In this document: in pieces, positions 44,134 to 52,881 of the stretch | How positions within the stretch are numbered: the first letter of the stretch is position 1 | How the letters are laid out: each line of letters starts with the position of its first letter | Origin: Halobacillus amylolyticus | Lineage (GTDB): Bacteria > Bacillota > Bacilli > Bacillales > Halobacillaceae | DNA length: 64,000 bases | Assembly: GCF_022921115.1 (NCBI RefSeq) | Contig: NZ_CP095075.1 | Span: forward strand, 3,794,001-3,858,000 | Reading direction: 5' to 3' | The notes under the pieces: generated by a model | Told to the model about the DNA's origin: nothing | The model's input: the letters and a program-made list of their open reading frames with translations, nothing else | Database searches by the model: none | Translations under genes and position numbers: made by a program

Positions 44134-44819
44134 ATGATAGAGATGAAGGGAGTCTACAAGACTTATCCGAATGGTGTTACGGCTTTAAATGGAATCGATG
44201 TACATATTGAACAAGGGGAATTTGTCTATGTCGTTGGTCCAAGTGGTGCAGGGAAGTCAACCTTTACGAAGTTGATGTTCCGTGAAGAAAAGCCAAGTGA
44301 AGGATCAATTATTGTTAACGATTATAATTTAGCAACGATTAAAGAGCGGAAAGTTCCATATTTACGCCGAAACATCGGTGTGGTTTACCAGGACTTTCGA
44401 TTACTTCCCAGATTAACCGTTTATGAAAACGTCGCATTTGCTTTAGAGGTTATTGAAGAATCTCCAAATCAAATTCGACGTCGCGTGATGGATGTTCTGG
44501 ATCAAGTACGTTTGAAAAATAAAGCTCGGTTTATTCCTGATGAATTGTCTGGTGGGGAACAGCAGAGGGTGTCGATTGCACGTGCCATCGTCAATCATCC
44601 TAAGCTTCTCATTGCAGACGAGCCAACGGGCAACCTAGATCCTGATACATCATGGGAAATCATGCACATCCTTGAGGAAATAAACGAAAATGGGACCACT
44701 GTTCTTATGGCTACCCATAGTCAAGAGATTGTAAATACTATCCGCAGACGCGTCATTGCAATTGAGGATGGCCAGATCGTACGCGATGAAGCACGGGGGA
44801 ATATGGGTATGAAACTTAG
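44134..44819 (+). CDS. ftsE: Cell-division ABC ATPase FtsE (frameshifted at a G5 run, fused in frame to ftsX as given)
   Basis: ATPase of the FtsEX complex that activates peptidoglycan hydrolases. Walker A GPSGAGKSTFTKL (about 36), signature LSGGEQQRVSIARAI, Walker B LLIADEPTGNLD and H-loop ATHSQE are intact. As written, the frame runs through into ftsX, giving a 522-aa fusion. One more G in the run 44795-44799 would give the usual FtsE ending RGEYGYET and stop at 44817-44819, a 228-aa protein as in B. subtilis, overlapping ftsX by 11 bp. A base-calling or slippage indel is therefore more likely than a true fusion. Confidence 0.9.
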
Positions 44820-45702
44820 AACCCTCGGCAGACACACACGTGAAGGAAGTAAAAGCGTTTGGCGTAACGGATGGATGACGGTTTCCGCGATTGGAGCTGT
44901 GACGACAACACTGTTGTTGGTCGGTGTATTCTTAGCGCTCATGCTTAACTTAAACGAAATCGCTTCAAATGTTGAAGAGGATGTAGAGGTTAAAGTTTTG
45001 CTTGAGCTGACGGCTTCAGAAGAACAAATTGCTAATCTAAGAGAGCAAATAGAAGACATCCCTGAAGTTGGCACAATTAATTTTTCCTCAAAAGAAGAAG
45101 AATTAAACCAATTGATTGATAGTCTTGGTGATCAAGGTCAGGCTTTTGAACTATTTAAACAAAGTAATCCATTAAATAATGCGTTTGTTATTAAACCGAA
45201 GGATCCTATTGATGCGGTTGATATAGCAGAGGAAATAGAACAGATGGAGTACGTGTACCAGGTAGATTATGGGGAAGAAGTCGTTCAGCAAATTTTCCAG
45301 TTTAACCAATACGCAAGAACAATTGGACTGGCATTAATTATTGGACTCGTCTTTACAGCTATCTTCCTTATTTCAAATACGATCAAAATTACAATTATCG
45401 CTCGACGCAGGGAAATTGGAATTATGAAACTTGTCGGGGCAACGAATTCATTTATCCGGTGGCCATTTTTCATTGAAGGGCTGCTGTTAGGGGTTCTTGG
45501 TTCTATCATTCCGATAGCTGCCGTCGTTACAGGTTACTATTATCTTTATTACAACCTGCGAGATAAGATTCAATTTGAATTTATTGAATTGCTGCCATTT
45601 TATCCATTTGCCTTGCAGTTATCGGGAATTATTTTGGCAATTGGAGCTTTTATTGGTGTTTGGGGAAGCGTAATGAGCGTTCGTAAATTCTTAAAAGTAT
45701 AG
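44809..45702 (+). CDS. ftsX: Cell-division permease-like protein FtsX
   Basis: 297-aa membrane partner of FtsE (MKLRTLGRHTREGSKSVWRN start). Four membrane helices with a large extracellular loop after the first (about 60-165), which contacts the hydrolase. NGWMTVSAIGAVTTTLLLVGVF is the first helix region. Only 24 bp separates it from the M23 hydrolase gene, suggesting the hydrolase is the FtsX target here. As given it is read as the C-terminal part of one frame with FtsE. Confidence 0.9.
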   Translation: MKLRTLGRHTREGSKSVWRNGWMTVSAIGAVTTTLLLVGVFLALMLNLNEIASNVEEDVEVKVLLELTASEEQIANLREQIEDIPEVGTINFSSKEEELNQLIDSLGDQGQAFELFKQSNPLNNAFVIKPKDPIDAVDIAEEIEQMEYVYQVDYGEEVVQQIFQFNQYARTIGLALIIGLVFTAIFLISNTIKITIIARRREIGIMKLVGATNSFIRWPFFIEGLLLGVLGSIIPIAAVVTGYYYLYYNLRDKIQFEFIELLPFYPFALQLSGIILAIGAFIGVWGSVMSVRKFLKV

Positions 45703-45726
45703 GACATGGGGAGGAGAAAGGATTCG

Positions 45727-47139
45727 ATGAAAAAGATAAATACAGCAATGCTTGCGATTTTATTCGTAGCTGGATCTCTACTATCTTCCGCGGGAAGTGT
45801 GGCGGCCAATTCGGAACTAGATAATGTAAAAGATAAGTTAAATGACTTACAAGATGAACAAGGCAGTGTAAATGAACAACAAGGTAATGTTTCAGAGAAG
45901 AAAGCAGAGACTCAAGATGAAATTTCGGAGAACGAAGAAGAGCAATCTGAAACAGAATCTCAAATAGCCTCAATTGATAAAGAACTGTCGGAAACTCAAG
46001 AAAAACTTCGCGTTAAAGAAGACGAGATACGAAAGAATGAAGAAGCAATTAGGAAAAATGAAGCTGAGATCAAAAAGCTTGAAGAAGAAATTAAAGTACT
46101 CAAGAAACGTATTGAGAAAAGGGAAGAACTATTAACAGAACGTTTACGTGCGATGCAGCAAAGCGGTGGAGATATTAAATATTTAGAAGTATTAATGGGC
46201 TCCCAAAACTTTGGGGATTTCATTGATCGTGCATCTGCCGTAACGACGATTATGGACCAGGATAAAGATATTATGGATACCCATATGGCTGAGAAAAAAC
46301 TCTTAGAAGAAAAGAAAGTTGAAGTAGAAGAAAGAAAGCAAGAATTAGAGAAACAAGAGCAAGAATTAGAGAAACAAAAACAGGAATTAGAAGCTATTAA
46401 ACAAGAACTTGATGGGAAGTTAGCAGAAAAAGAAGAGCTGATGGCTGATCTTGAACTTCAGCATGACCAGCTTCACAAACATAAAATGAATCTAGAAGAG
46501 GAACAATCTATCCTGAGTAATCAGGAAGCAACGATTCAACAAGCCATTGAAAATGCAAAAAGTGAACAATCGCAAATCCAAGCGGAGATTGAAAGGCAAC
46601 AAGAGCTTGAAAGACAAAGAGAAGCTGCTGCGGCTAAAGAAAAAGAAGCACAGGCTAGCAGTTCCAACTCAGGCAGTGTGAGTGCAAGTGCCAGCAGTTC
46701 CCCTGCTCCGGAACCAGCACCAGCGCCAGCGCCAGTTGTTTCAAGTAGTAATTTCATACGCCCAGCAAGCGGTCCTGTTACTTCTGGATATGGTCCTCGC
46801 GGTGGGGGGCATCATCCAGGAATTGACATCGGAGGTAATGGAAGACCTATTGTGGCGGCTGCTTCCGGTACAGTGTTAAAATCCTATTATTCTAGTAGTT
46901 ATGGGAATGTTGTTTTCCTTACACACTATATTGATGGACAAGTTTACACGACCGTTTATGCTCATATGCAAAATCGAAATGTAAGTACAGGTCAATCCGT
47001 GAGTAAAGGAACTCAACTTGGTCTAATGGGAAGCACAGGCCAATCCACGGGTCCGCATCTTCATTTCGAAATACATCAAGGAGCCTGGAATGTATCAAAA
47101 AGTAATGCTATTAATCCTAGAAACTATATAAACTTTTAG
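45727..47139 (+). CDS. Secreted M23 peptidoglycan endopeptidase with coiled coil (EnvC/PcsB-like)
   Basis: 470 aa: signal peptide (1-28), very long coiled coil (about 30-300, Glu/Lys/Gln-rich), Ser/Pro/Ala linker (about 305-345, SPAPEPAPAPAPV) and a C-terminal M23 domain with GHHPGIDIG (HxxxD) and GPHLHFEIH (HxH), so zinc ligands are intact, unlike EnvC itself. The coiled coil resembles the FtsX-binding parts of PcsB, CwlO and EnvC. Directly after ftsEX, it is the likely FtsEX-controlled hydrolase. GGGGAGGAG lies before ATG 45727; the ATG at 45706 lies just upstream of that site. Confidence 0.88.
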   Translation: MKKINTAMLAILFVAGSLLSSAGSVAANSELDNVKDKLNDLQDEQGSVNEQQGNVSEKKAETQDEISENEEEQSETESQIASIDKELSETQEKLRVKEDEIRKNEEAIRKNEAEIKKLEEEIKVLKKRIEKREELLTERLRAMQQSGGDIKYLEVLMGSQNFGDFIDRASAVTTIMDQDKDIMDTHMAEKKLLEEKKVEVEERKQELEKQEQELEKQKQELEAIKQELDGKLAEKEELMADLELQHDQLHKHKMNLEEEQSILSNQEATIQQAIENAKSEQSQIQAEIERQQELERQREAAAAKEKEAQASSSNSGSVSASASSSPAPEPAPAPAPVVSSSNFIRPASGPVTSGYGPRGGGHHPGIDIGGNGRPIVAAASGTVLKSYYSSSYGNVVFLTHYIDGQVYTTVYAHMQNRNVSTGQSVSKGTQLGLMGSTGQSTGPHLHFEIHQGAWNVSKSNAINPRNYINF

Positions 47140-47158
47140 ATAATCAAAGCAATAATTG

Positions 47159-47199
47159 ATGCACACCATGTCGACAGAGGGACATGGTGTGCATTTTTC
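47159..47199 (+). terminator. Terminator of the ftsEX-M23 operon
   Basis: ATGCACACCATGTC/GACATGGTGTGCAT perfect 14-bp stem followed by TTTTT. Confidence 0.93.
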
Positions 47200-47305
47200 G
47201 AAGTGTTATGCAATTCCTGGGCTCGGAATCTTTGTAAAAGGTAAGCAAATAGTTAGGTCATTCATTTAAATAAGATTTATATTAAAAGTATGGGGAGGCC
47301 ATAAC

Positions 47306-48454
47306 ATGAAAAAAATGCTACTGATCATAACAACTTTACTAACTATCTATTCGTTATTGGTTCCAACCGTATTTGCTAAATCGGATCCATCTCCCCCAAC
47401 CCTATTAAGCGAAGCGGCTATTGTTATTGATGCCAAATCAGGTGAAGTACTTTATGAGAAGAATGGGAAGACACAGAAGTATCCTGCCAGTCTAACTAAA
47501 ATTGCAACTGCCATTTACGCGATAGAAACTGCTGACTTAGATGAGGTAGTGACAGTCAGTAAAAATGCAAGGCATACGGAGGGGACAAGGGTCTATCTGG
47601 AAGAAGGAGAACAAGTGCCCCTGAAGAAACTCCTTCAAGGGTTGTTGATTAATTCAGGTAATGACGCAGGTGTAGCGATAGCTGAACACCTAAGTGGTAG
47701 TGTGGATCAGTTTGCTTCTGAAATAAATAGTTATTTAAAGAATGAAATCGGTGTAAAAAATACTCATTTCAAAAATCCACATGGCCTTTTTAACCCTGAA
47801 CACGTAACGACAGCAGAGGACTTAGCAGCAATTACACAGTATGCTATGAAGAATGAAGTGTTTAGAAATATATTTGGCACCAAAAAGCTTGAATGGAATG
47901 GTGATGCCTGGGATACCACCCTTTTTTCACATCACAAACTTATGAGGCAGAAACCATATGAAGAAATCGTCACTGGTGGGAAAACCGGTTATGTGGATCA
48001 GTCGGGGTTTACTTTGGCAACCACGGCAGAGAAAGAAAACATTAGTTTAATTATCATCACCTTGAATAGTGATACCCAACGAGGAGCATATAACGACACA
48101 ATGAAGTTATTGGAGTATGGGTTGGAAAATTTCGAGACTTCCAGTATTCCAAAAGGGAAGACATTTATGGCTGAGGGAACAGAGTATATTACTTCAGAAA
48201 AGTTATACTTTACTCATCCATTAAATGAGCTAACAAATAAGCAAGTCAAAGAAGACGGCAGCTTGCAAATTATCGATCGAAATGGTGAAAATTTAGCTTC
48301 TTTTCAACTAGAAGAAAATAATGATAAAGAAAAGGCTGGACAAGCAGGAAATGCGGACTCTGATGATTCTGGATTACCAATGGAGAACCACCTTCCCAAT
48401 CTATTCATCAGTATTGGTTTAAGTATTGTTGATTTGTTTTATAAATACACGTGA
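47306..48454 (+). CDS. D-alanyl-D-alanine carboxypeptidase (DacF/DacC type, PBP5 family)
   Basis: 382-aa secreted penicillin-binding protein that trims pentapeptide stems. Signal peptide (1-25), active-site SxxK in PASLTKIAT (Ser about 61), SxN in LINSGNDAG, and KTG in GGKTGYVDQSG. A C-terminal segment (LFISIGLSIVDLFYKY) may be an amphipathic membrane anchor. Single gene between two terminators. Confidence 0.9.
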   Translation: MKKMLLIITTLLTIYSLLVPTVFAKSDPSPPTLLSEAAIVIDAKSGEVLYEKNGKTQKYPASLTKIATAIYAIETADLDEVVTVSKNARHTEGTRVYLEEGEQVPLKKLLQGLLINSGNDAGVAIAEHLSGSVDQFASEINSYLKNEIGVKNTHFKNPHGLFNPEHVTTAEDLAAITQYAMKNEVFRNIFGTKKLEWNGDAWDTTLFSHHKLMRQKPYEEIVTGGKTGYVDQSGFTLATTAEKENISLIIITLNSDTQRGAYNDTMKLLEYGLENFETSSIPKGKTFMAEGTEYITSEKLYFTHPLNELTNKQVKEDGSLQIIDRNGENLASFQLEENNDKEKAGQAGNADSDDSGLPMENHLPNLFISIGLSIVDLFYKYT

Positions 48455-48462
48455 GAAAGATG

Positions 48463-48512
48463 ATAGGAAACTGCCATTTCCCTTTTCTGGGGAATGAAGG
48501 TTTCCTATTTTT
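48463..48512. terminator. Hairpin terminator between convergent genes
   Basis: ATAGGAAAC...ATTTCCC/GGGAAT...GGTTTCCTAT followed by TTTTT; it also lies at the 3' side of the minus-strand gene. Confidence 0.75.
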
Positions 48513-48519
48513 ATATGGA

Positions 48520-49047
48520 TTACTTGTGTTCATAAAAAAGGTTTTGATAATGCTGATAAGTGTTGATTTGATCATCTACAGATACATGTGGTACAAATGA
48601 CCATTCTCTTCCCTTAATCACTTCTGCATACATCTCTTGCAGTGTTACTTGTTGTAATGCCATTTCAATGTGGGCGTATTTAACATTTGTGTCCTTCATC
48701 AAAAGTGCGGAAGTAAAGTTTGTGGTTGCCATGGACTTTGCGGCCGCATGTGCTTCTAACGCAATCCATTTGTTGTCAGAGCCCAAATTTTGGTCAAATG
48801 CGTCAGCAGAAGGTGAGTTCTTCATATAATGCAAAGGTGGTACTTCGACATATCCGCCATGGTTAGGGTTAATCAAGGTTAACATCACCCTAACGTGAGC
48901 ACTCATCGTATTTACTTGTAAACTGATGATCTTTTTCAGAGCTGTTATCGATACCGTACTGTAATAACGCTTAAGCTTATTAATCATCCCTTTATGTGCA
49001 GCCAAATGTTCAGCCATTAACCCTAAGTCTGTTGCCGGTAATGTCAT
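48520..49047 (-). CDS. Helical hypothetical protein, possibly coat/ferritin-like
   Basis: 175-aa protein, not confidently recognised. No signal peptide or membrane segment; predominantly helical, with a C-terminal part (YAHIEMALQQVTLQEMYAEV) that faintly recalls CotF-type spore coat helices. Good ribosome site on the minus strand (AAAGGAGG). Single gene. Function not inferred. Confidence 0.6.
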   Translation of the reverse strand: MTLPATDLGLMAEHLAAHKGMINKLKRYYSTVSITALKKIISLQVNTMSAHVRVMLTLINPNHGGYVEVPPLHYMKNSPSADAFDQNLGSDNKWIALEAHAAAKSMATTNFTSALLMKDTNVKYAHIEMALQQVTLQEMYAEVIKGREWSFVPHVSVDDQINTYQHYQNLFYEHK

Positions 49048-49167
49048 GGGTACCGCCTCCTTTTAAAGTTTAGTTCACTTATCACAATATGAAGGAGGGC
49101 GATATTTGTTAAAACGAGAGATCTTGTGAGGGTATCACCTTTTACTCGAGGTGTAATAAGGTTTATA

Positions 49168-49204
49168 CAAAAAACAGGCTGTCAGGAAAAACAGCCTGTT
49201 TTAT
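49168..49204 (-). terminator. Terminator of the nitronate monooxygenase gene
   Basis: AAACAGGCTGT/ACAGCCTGTTT stem with a T tract on the minus strand. Confidence 0.88.
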
Positions 49205-50274
49205 CAATGGTTGTTAAACTTTTTGAGAATCGTTTCTATATCTTTTATGGTACTTGATAAAATATCGGCTACAGATGCTTTCTGGCTGAGTCGTGGACTT
49301 TGACCAGACCAGAGTGACATATAGTGAGGTTTGTTTTGTTCAGCAGCAGCCTTTCTTATTCCTTTTGTTAATGTGTTCTGAATGGGATAGTCTGGCAAAA
49401 TACTTTCGTGCTTGCGCATTTCCTGAATGAACCGGTTATCGATCCCTCTAGCTGGTTTTCCGCTAAATGCTGTGGTCACTGTAGTAGCGTCTTCCGTATT
49501 AGCAAGGAGCGCTTCTTTGTGGTGTCCTTTAGCCCCGCTTTCTTCACTTGTAACAAAAGCAGTTCCCATCTGCACTCCCTGGGCTCCTAGCATAAGTGCA
49601 GCGGTAACGCCCCGGGCATCCATTATCCCGCCGGCAGCAATGACAGGAATAGACACGTGATCCACCGTCTGCGGGACGAGCGACATCGTTCCGATCATAG
49701 AGCATTCAAATGGACGGTCGAACGTACCGCGATGTCCTCCCGCTTCACTTCCTTGGGCAACCACTGCATCCATTCCCGCTTCTTCATTAAGAATCGCTTC
49801 TTTTACGGTAGTTGCTGTGCCAATTAACAAAATATCATGTTCTTTTAGTTTGTCTATCACGGTTTTGGATGGAATTCCGAACGTAAAGCTGCAAATCGGC
49901 ACTTGTTCTTCAATGATGGTATCGATTTGCTGTTCAAATACACGGGTGATCTCACCACTGTTTGCTTTTATATCCAAATCATTGAAGTAAGGCTGTAACA
50001 GCGTGTTGGCTTTCTCAACTTGGTTTGGGATATGTTTTGGTGTTTCAGGGATAAATACATTTACTGCAAATGGATGCGTAGTCTTTTGTTTAATCCCTTG
50101 AATGACTGCTTGCATTTCGACAGGATCCATATACCCAGCACCTAGCGTTCCTAATGCACCGGTATTTGAAACAGAGGCTACAAGATCTGATGTAGTGATC
50201 CCGCCTGCCATGCCTGCTTGGATAATTGGAAATTCAATGCCTAACGCTTCGGTTAATTTCGTTTGGTTCCACAT
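49204..50274 (-). CDS. Nitronate monooxygenase (2-nitropropane dioxygenase family)
   Basis: 356-aa FMN-dependent TIM-barrel enzyme oxidising alkyl nitronates. FMN-site motifs: PIIQAGMAGGITTSDLV, SNTGALGTLGAGY, VVAQGSEAGGHRG (catalytic-type His) and VIAAGGIMDARGVTAALMLGAQGVQMGT (given in part: AAGGIMDARGVTAALMLGA). Probably detoxifies nitro compounds such as propionate 3-nitronate. Single gene with its own terminator. Confidence 0.92.
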   Translation of the reverse strand: MWNQTKLTEALGIEFPIIQAGMAGGITTSDLVASVSNTGALGTLGAGYMDPVEMQAVIQGIKQKTTHPFAVNVFIPETPKHIPNQVEKANTLLQPYFNDLDIKANSGEITRVFEQQIDTIIEEQVPICSFTFGIPSKTVIDKLKEHDILLIGTATTVKEAILNEEAGMDAVVAQGSEAGGHRGTFDRPFECSMIGTMSLVPQTVDHVSIPVIAAGGIMDARGVTAALMLGAQGVQMGTAFVTSEESGAKGHHKEALLANTEDATTVTTAFSGKPARGIDNRFIQEMRKHESILPDYPIQNTLTKGIRKAAAEQNKPHYMSLWSGQSPRLSQKASVADILSSTIKDIETILKKFNNH

Positions 50275-50377
50275 TCATACCCCTCCGCAAGAATCAGTTT
50301 CTTTAACCTTAAGTGACGTCTCGCGTAAACACAAGAGGATTTGATCGAAATTATTTGGAACGGCGCTTATTTATCAT

Positions 50378-50802
50378 TAAGCGCTTTGTTTTTCATTAAC
50401 ATAAGCATAGATGATGTCTTGCGGAGCGGAATACTGGCCTTCTAACTCTTGAAAGAGCCAGTCTCTATCAACCCCTAATAATGTTAAATTATGCTTTTGA
50501 ATTTTTCCGTCGACGATTACAGATATAGGTAAGCCTTCATCCTATATGGGAATATTCATATGTTCAACAGTACGGGTCTATTAGCTGCCGTAGAGATTAC
50601 ACTTAACTAACTCGCCAACTGGTTCAAGTAAGGCATACTCTACATCACTCACCTTTGGATATCCCTTACTTCTAAGGATCGATAGCAGCTGGGGGACTGA
50701 AAGATGCGCCTTTTCTAAGTTATCCTCAAGGATTTCTCCCCTTTTAATTAAAAGGGCAGGCTGCCTGAAGAATAAGTGATTTCCTATTTGATTTAGAGTT
50801 CA
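50378..50802 (-). pseudogene. Remnant of a DUF421 (YetF-like) membrane protein gene
   Basis: Two minus-strand segments of the DUF421 C-terminal domain are readable: GNHLFFRQPALLIKRGEILE...SVPQLLSILRSKGYPKVSDVEYALLEPVGE, then two stop codons (after NLYGS), a short gap, then DEGLPISVIVDGKIQKHNL through AYVNEKQSA and a stop at 50378-50380. The N-terminal membrane part is missing and a stop lies just upstream. This is a decayed gene. Confidence 0.75.
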
Positions 50803-51131
50803 CAGAGAAAAGAACTAGATGTTTAACAGTGGCTAATCTGCTTTCTGAAAAAAGTAAATTCTCTAATCATACAAACCTGTATGTGTGACAGAAGTATGCT
50901 TTTTTTCGTTTTTGTATGGCGGTGGCAACTTTTGTGGTATTATTTAGTTAACTAAGAACGTATAGACATTATAGACGAACGGCTAAAATAAAAGTAGAAG
51001 AAAGAGTCGTGTTGGACATGTTTTCAGGTGTGCAGCATGAGTGGTTTAGGGCATCGCACATTTACGGTGTGGTGTCTTATTTGCTAGGATAAAGTCATCC
51101 AGGGAAATTCAATTATAGAAGGGTGAATGCG
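50803..51131 (+). other. Intergenic stretch upstream of ctpB
   Basis: No reading frame of note. CATACA-AACC-TGTATG (about 50868-50883) is a small hairpin, and a TATTAT box near 50937 may be the ctpB promoter -10. Nothing else seen. Confidence 0.45.
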
Positions 51132-52631
51132 ATGAATGTGAAAGCGCGTTACGCCGCGATTGTAGTGGTGCTTGCCGTTCTTATAGGTGCCGCGGGCTCG
51201 TATATAGGAATGCAATATTTTGGAGTAGGCAAAGAAAGCCCAACAGAGCGGCTGGCCAACGCTAGCCAGGGTGCGGAGAACTTTGGCAGTCTTTCTGAAG
51301 AAGAACAAAAAGAATTCATTGAAAATATGGCTGGCAGTACAAATTTAAAAAAGGTAGAGCAAGCGTACGGTGTCATTAAGGATAATGCTTTAAAAGATGT
51401 AGACCAGCAAAAGCTGGTTGAAGGAGCTATCCAAGGGATGCTTGATACATTAGAGGATCCATACAGTGTTTATATGGATAAGGAAACGATGGATCAATTC
51501 AGTCAAACGATCGAATCATCCTTTCAGGGAATTGGGGCGGAAGTGAGCATGGTCAACGATAAAGTGACCATTGTAGCACCGATTAAGGGATCCCCTGCTG
51601 AAGAAGCGGGACTTAAGCCAAATGATCAAATCCTTCAGGTGGATGGTGAAAGTTTGGAAGGCCTTGATTTGTATGAGGCTGTCTTAAAAATTCGCGGTGA
51701 AAAAGGATCTGAGGTCACACTTAAAGTGGACCGTCCGGGTGCAAGCGAACCGTTGAGTATCGATATCGTTCGTGATGATATCCCTCTAGAAACCGTCTAT
51801 ACAGATACGAAAACGATAAACGGCAAAAAGGCTGGAGTCATTGAAATTACCTCTTTCTCTGAAAAAACAGCAGAGGATTTTAAGAAGGCACTTAAGAAAT
51901 TTGAGAATGACGGAATGGATGGGCTTGTCATTGATGTCCGAGGCAATCCTGGTGGTTTATTTGCAGATGTACAGGAAATTTTAAAACAGTTCATTCCGAA
52001 AGATCAACCGATCGTTCAAGTAGAGGATAGCAATGGAGAGGTTTCTCGTTATTTCTCAGATATTGAGTCTAAGAAAGATTATCCGATTACTGTCTTAATG
52101 AACGAGGGTAGTGCATCTGCATCAGAAATTCTGGCTGCTACCATGCATGAAGCTGGAGGCTATGAACTTGTCGGAACGAAGAGCTTCGGGAAAGGGACCG
52201 TGCAGCAGACCATTCCGATGGGTGATGGCAGTACGATCAAGCTGACACTTTTCAAATGGTTGACACCTGAAGGAAACTGGATTCATGAAAAAGGGGTTAA
52301 ACCGACCGTCAAAGTGAAGCAGCCTGATTATTTCTATACAAATCCAGTCGAAATCAAAGAACCACTCACTTTTGATAGCAATGGTGAGAAGATTAAAAGT
52401 ATCCAAGAGTTGTTAAAAGGATTAGGCTATACTCCTGGACGGACAGACGGATATTTCAGTGAGAAAACGAAAGCAGCTGTGGAGAAGTTCCAGTCTGATC
52501 ATCAGCTGAACGTAACAGGGAAAGTTGATGCAGAAACGGCTGGGAAAATGGAAGAGCTGATCGTTAAAAAAATACGGGATGAAGAAAATGACCGTCAGAT
52601 GCAAAAAGCTCTTGAGGTTCTGTTTCAATAA
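51132..52631 (+). CDS. ctpB: Carboxy-terminal processing protease CtpB (S41)
   Basis: 499-aa membrane-anchored serine protease: N-terminal helix (about 7-28), PDZ domain (about 130-205, SPAEEAGLKPNDQILQVDG), S41 core with the Ser in NEGSASASEILAA and Lys in SFGKGTVQQTI, and a C-terminal peptidoglycan-binding domain (IQELLKGLGYTPGRTDGYFS). In B. subtilis CtpB processes SpoIVFA to trigger sigma-K. ATG at 51132 has GAAGGGTG upstream. The order ftsX-ctpB-minJ is conserved, with extra genes inserted here. Confidence 0.92.
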   Translation: MNVKARYAAIVVVLAVLIGAAGSYIGMQYFGVGKESPTERLANASQGAENFGSLSEEEQKEFIENMAGSTNLKKVEQAYGVIKDNALKDVDQQKLVEGAIQGMLDTLEDPYSVYMDKETMDQFSQTIESSFQGIGAEVSMVNDKVTIVAPIKGSPAEEAGLKPNDQILQVDGESLEGLDLYEAVLKIRGEKGSEVTLKVDRPGASEPLSIDIVRDDIPLETVYTDTKTINGKKAGVIEITSFSEKTAEDFKKALKKFENDGMDGLVIDVRGNPGGLFADVQEILKQFIPKDQPIVQVEDSNGEVSRYFSDIESKKDYPITVLMNEGSASASEILAATMHEAGGYELVGTKSFGKGTVQQTIPMGDGSTIKLTLFKWLTPEGNWIHEKGVKPTVKVKQPDYFYTNPVEIKEPLTFDSNGEKIKSIQELLKGLGYTPGRTDGYFSEKTKAAVEKFQSDHQLNVTGKVDAETAGKMEELIVKKIRDEENDRQMQKALEVLFQ

Positions 52632-52659
52632 GCAGGAAATCGACCATTTTTAGCGAAAT

Positions 52660-52689
52660 AAGTCCGTAGTCATAGACTGCGGACTTTTT
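52660..52689 (+). terminator. Terminator of ctpB
   Basis: AAGTCCG-AGTC/GACT-CGGACTT stem followed by TTTT. Confidence 0.85.
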
Positions 52690-52881
52690 CTTGAGATAAG
52701 AAAAGTTTTTTGATTTAGTTGGATAACTTGAGCGAAGGACCGAAAACCCTGGACAATTAAGTTGACTTACATGACGCTTGAGTATTTGGTGTTGATATCG
52801 GGGTTTCGCGCCTAGTCGAACTTCCCTATGTGTCTATAAGGGTATGTTACGCTTGTCTTAATACTGAGAGGAGAATTGCTG

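Noticed and set aside
44134..45702. A natural FtsE-FtsX fusion protein
   Set aside because: One added G in a G5 run restores the exact canonical FtsE end and FtsX start, so an indel is simpler.
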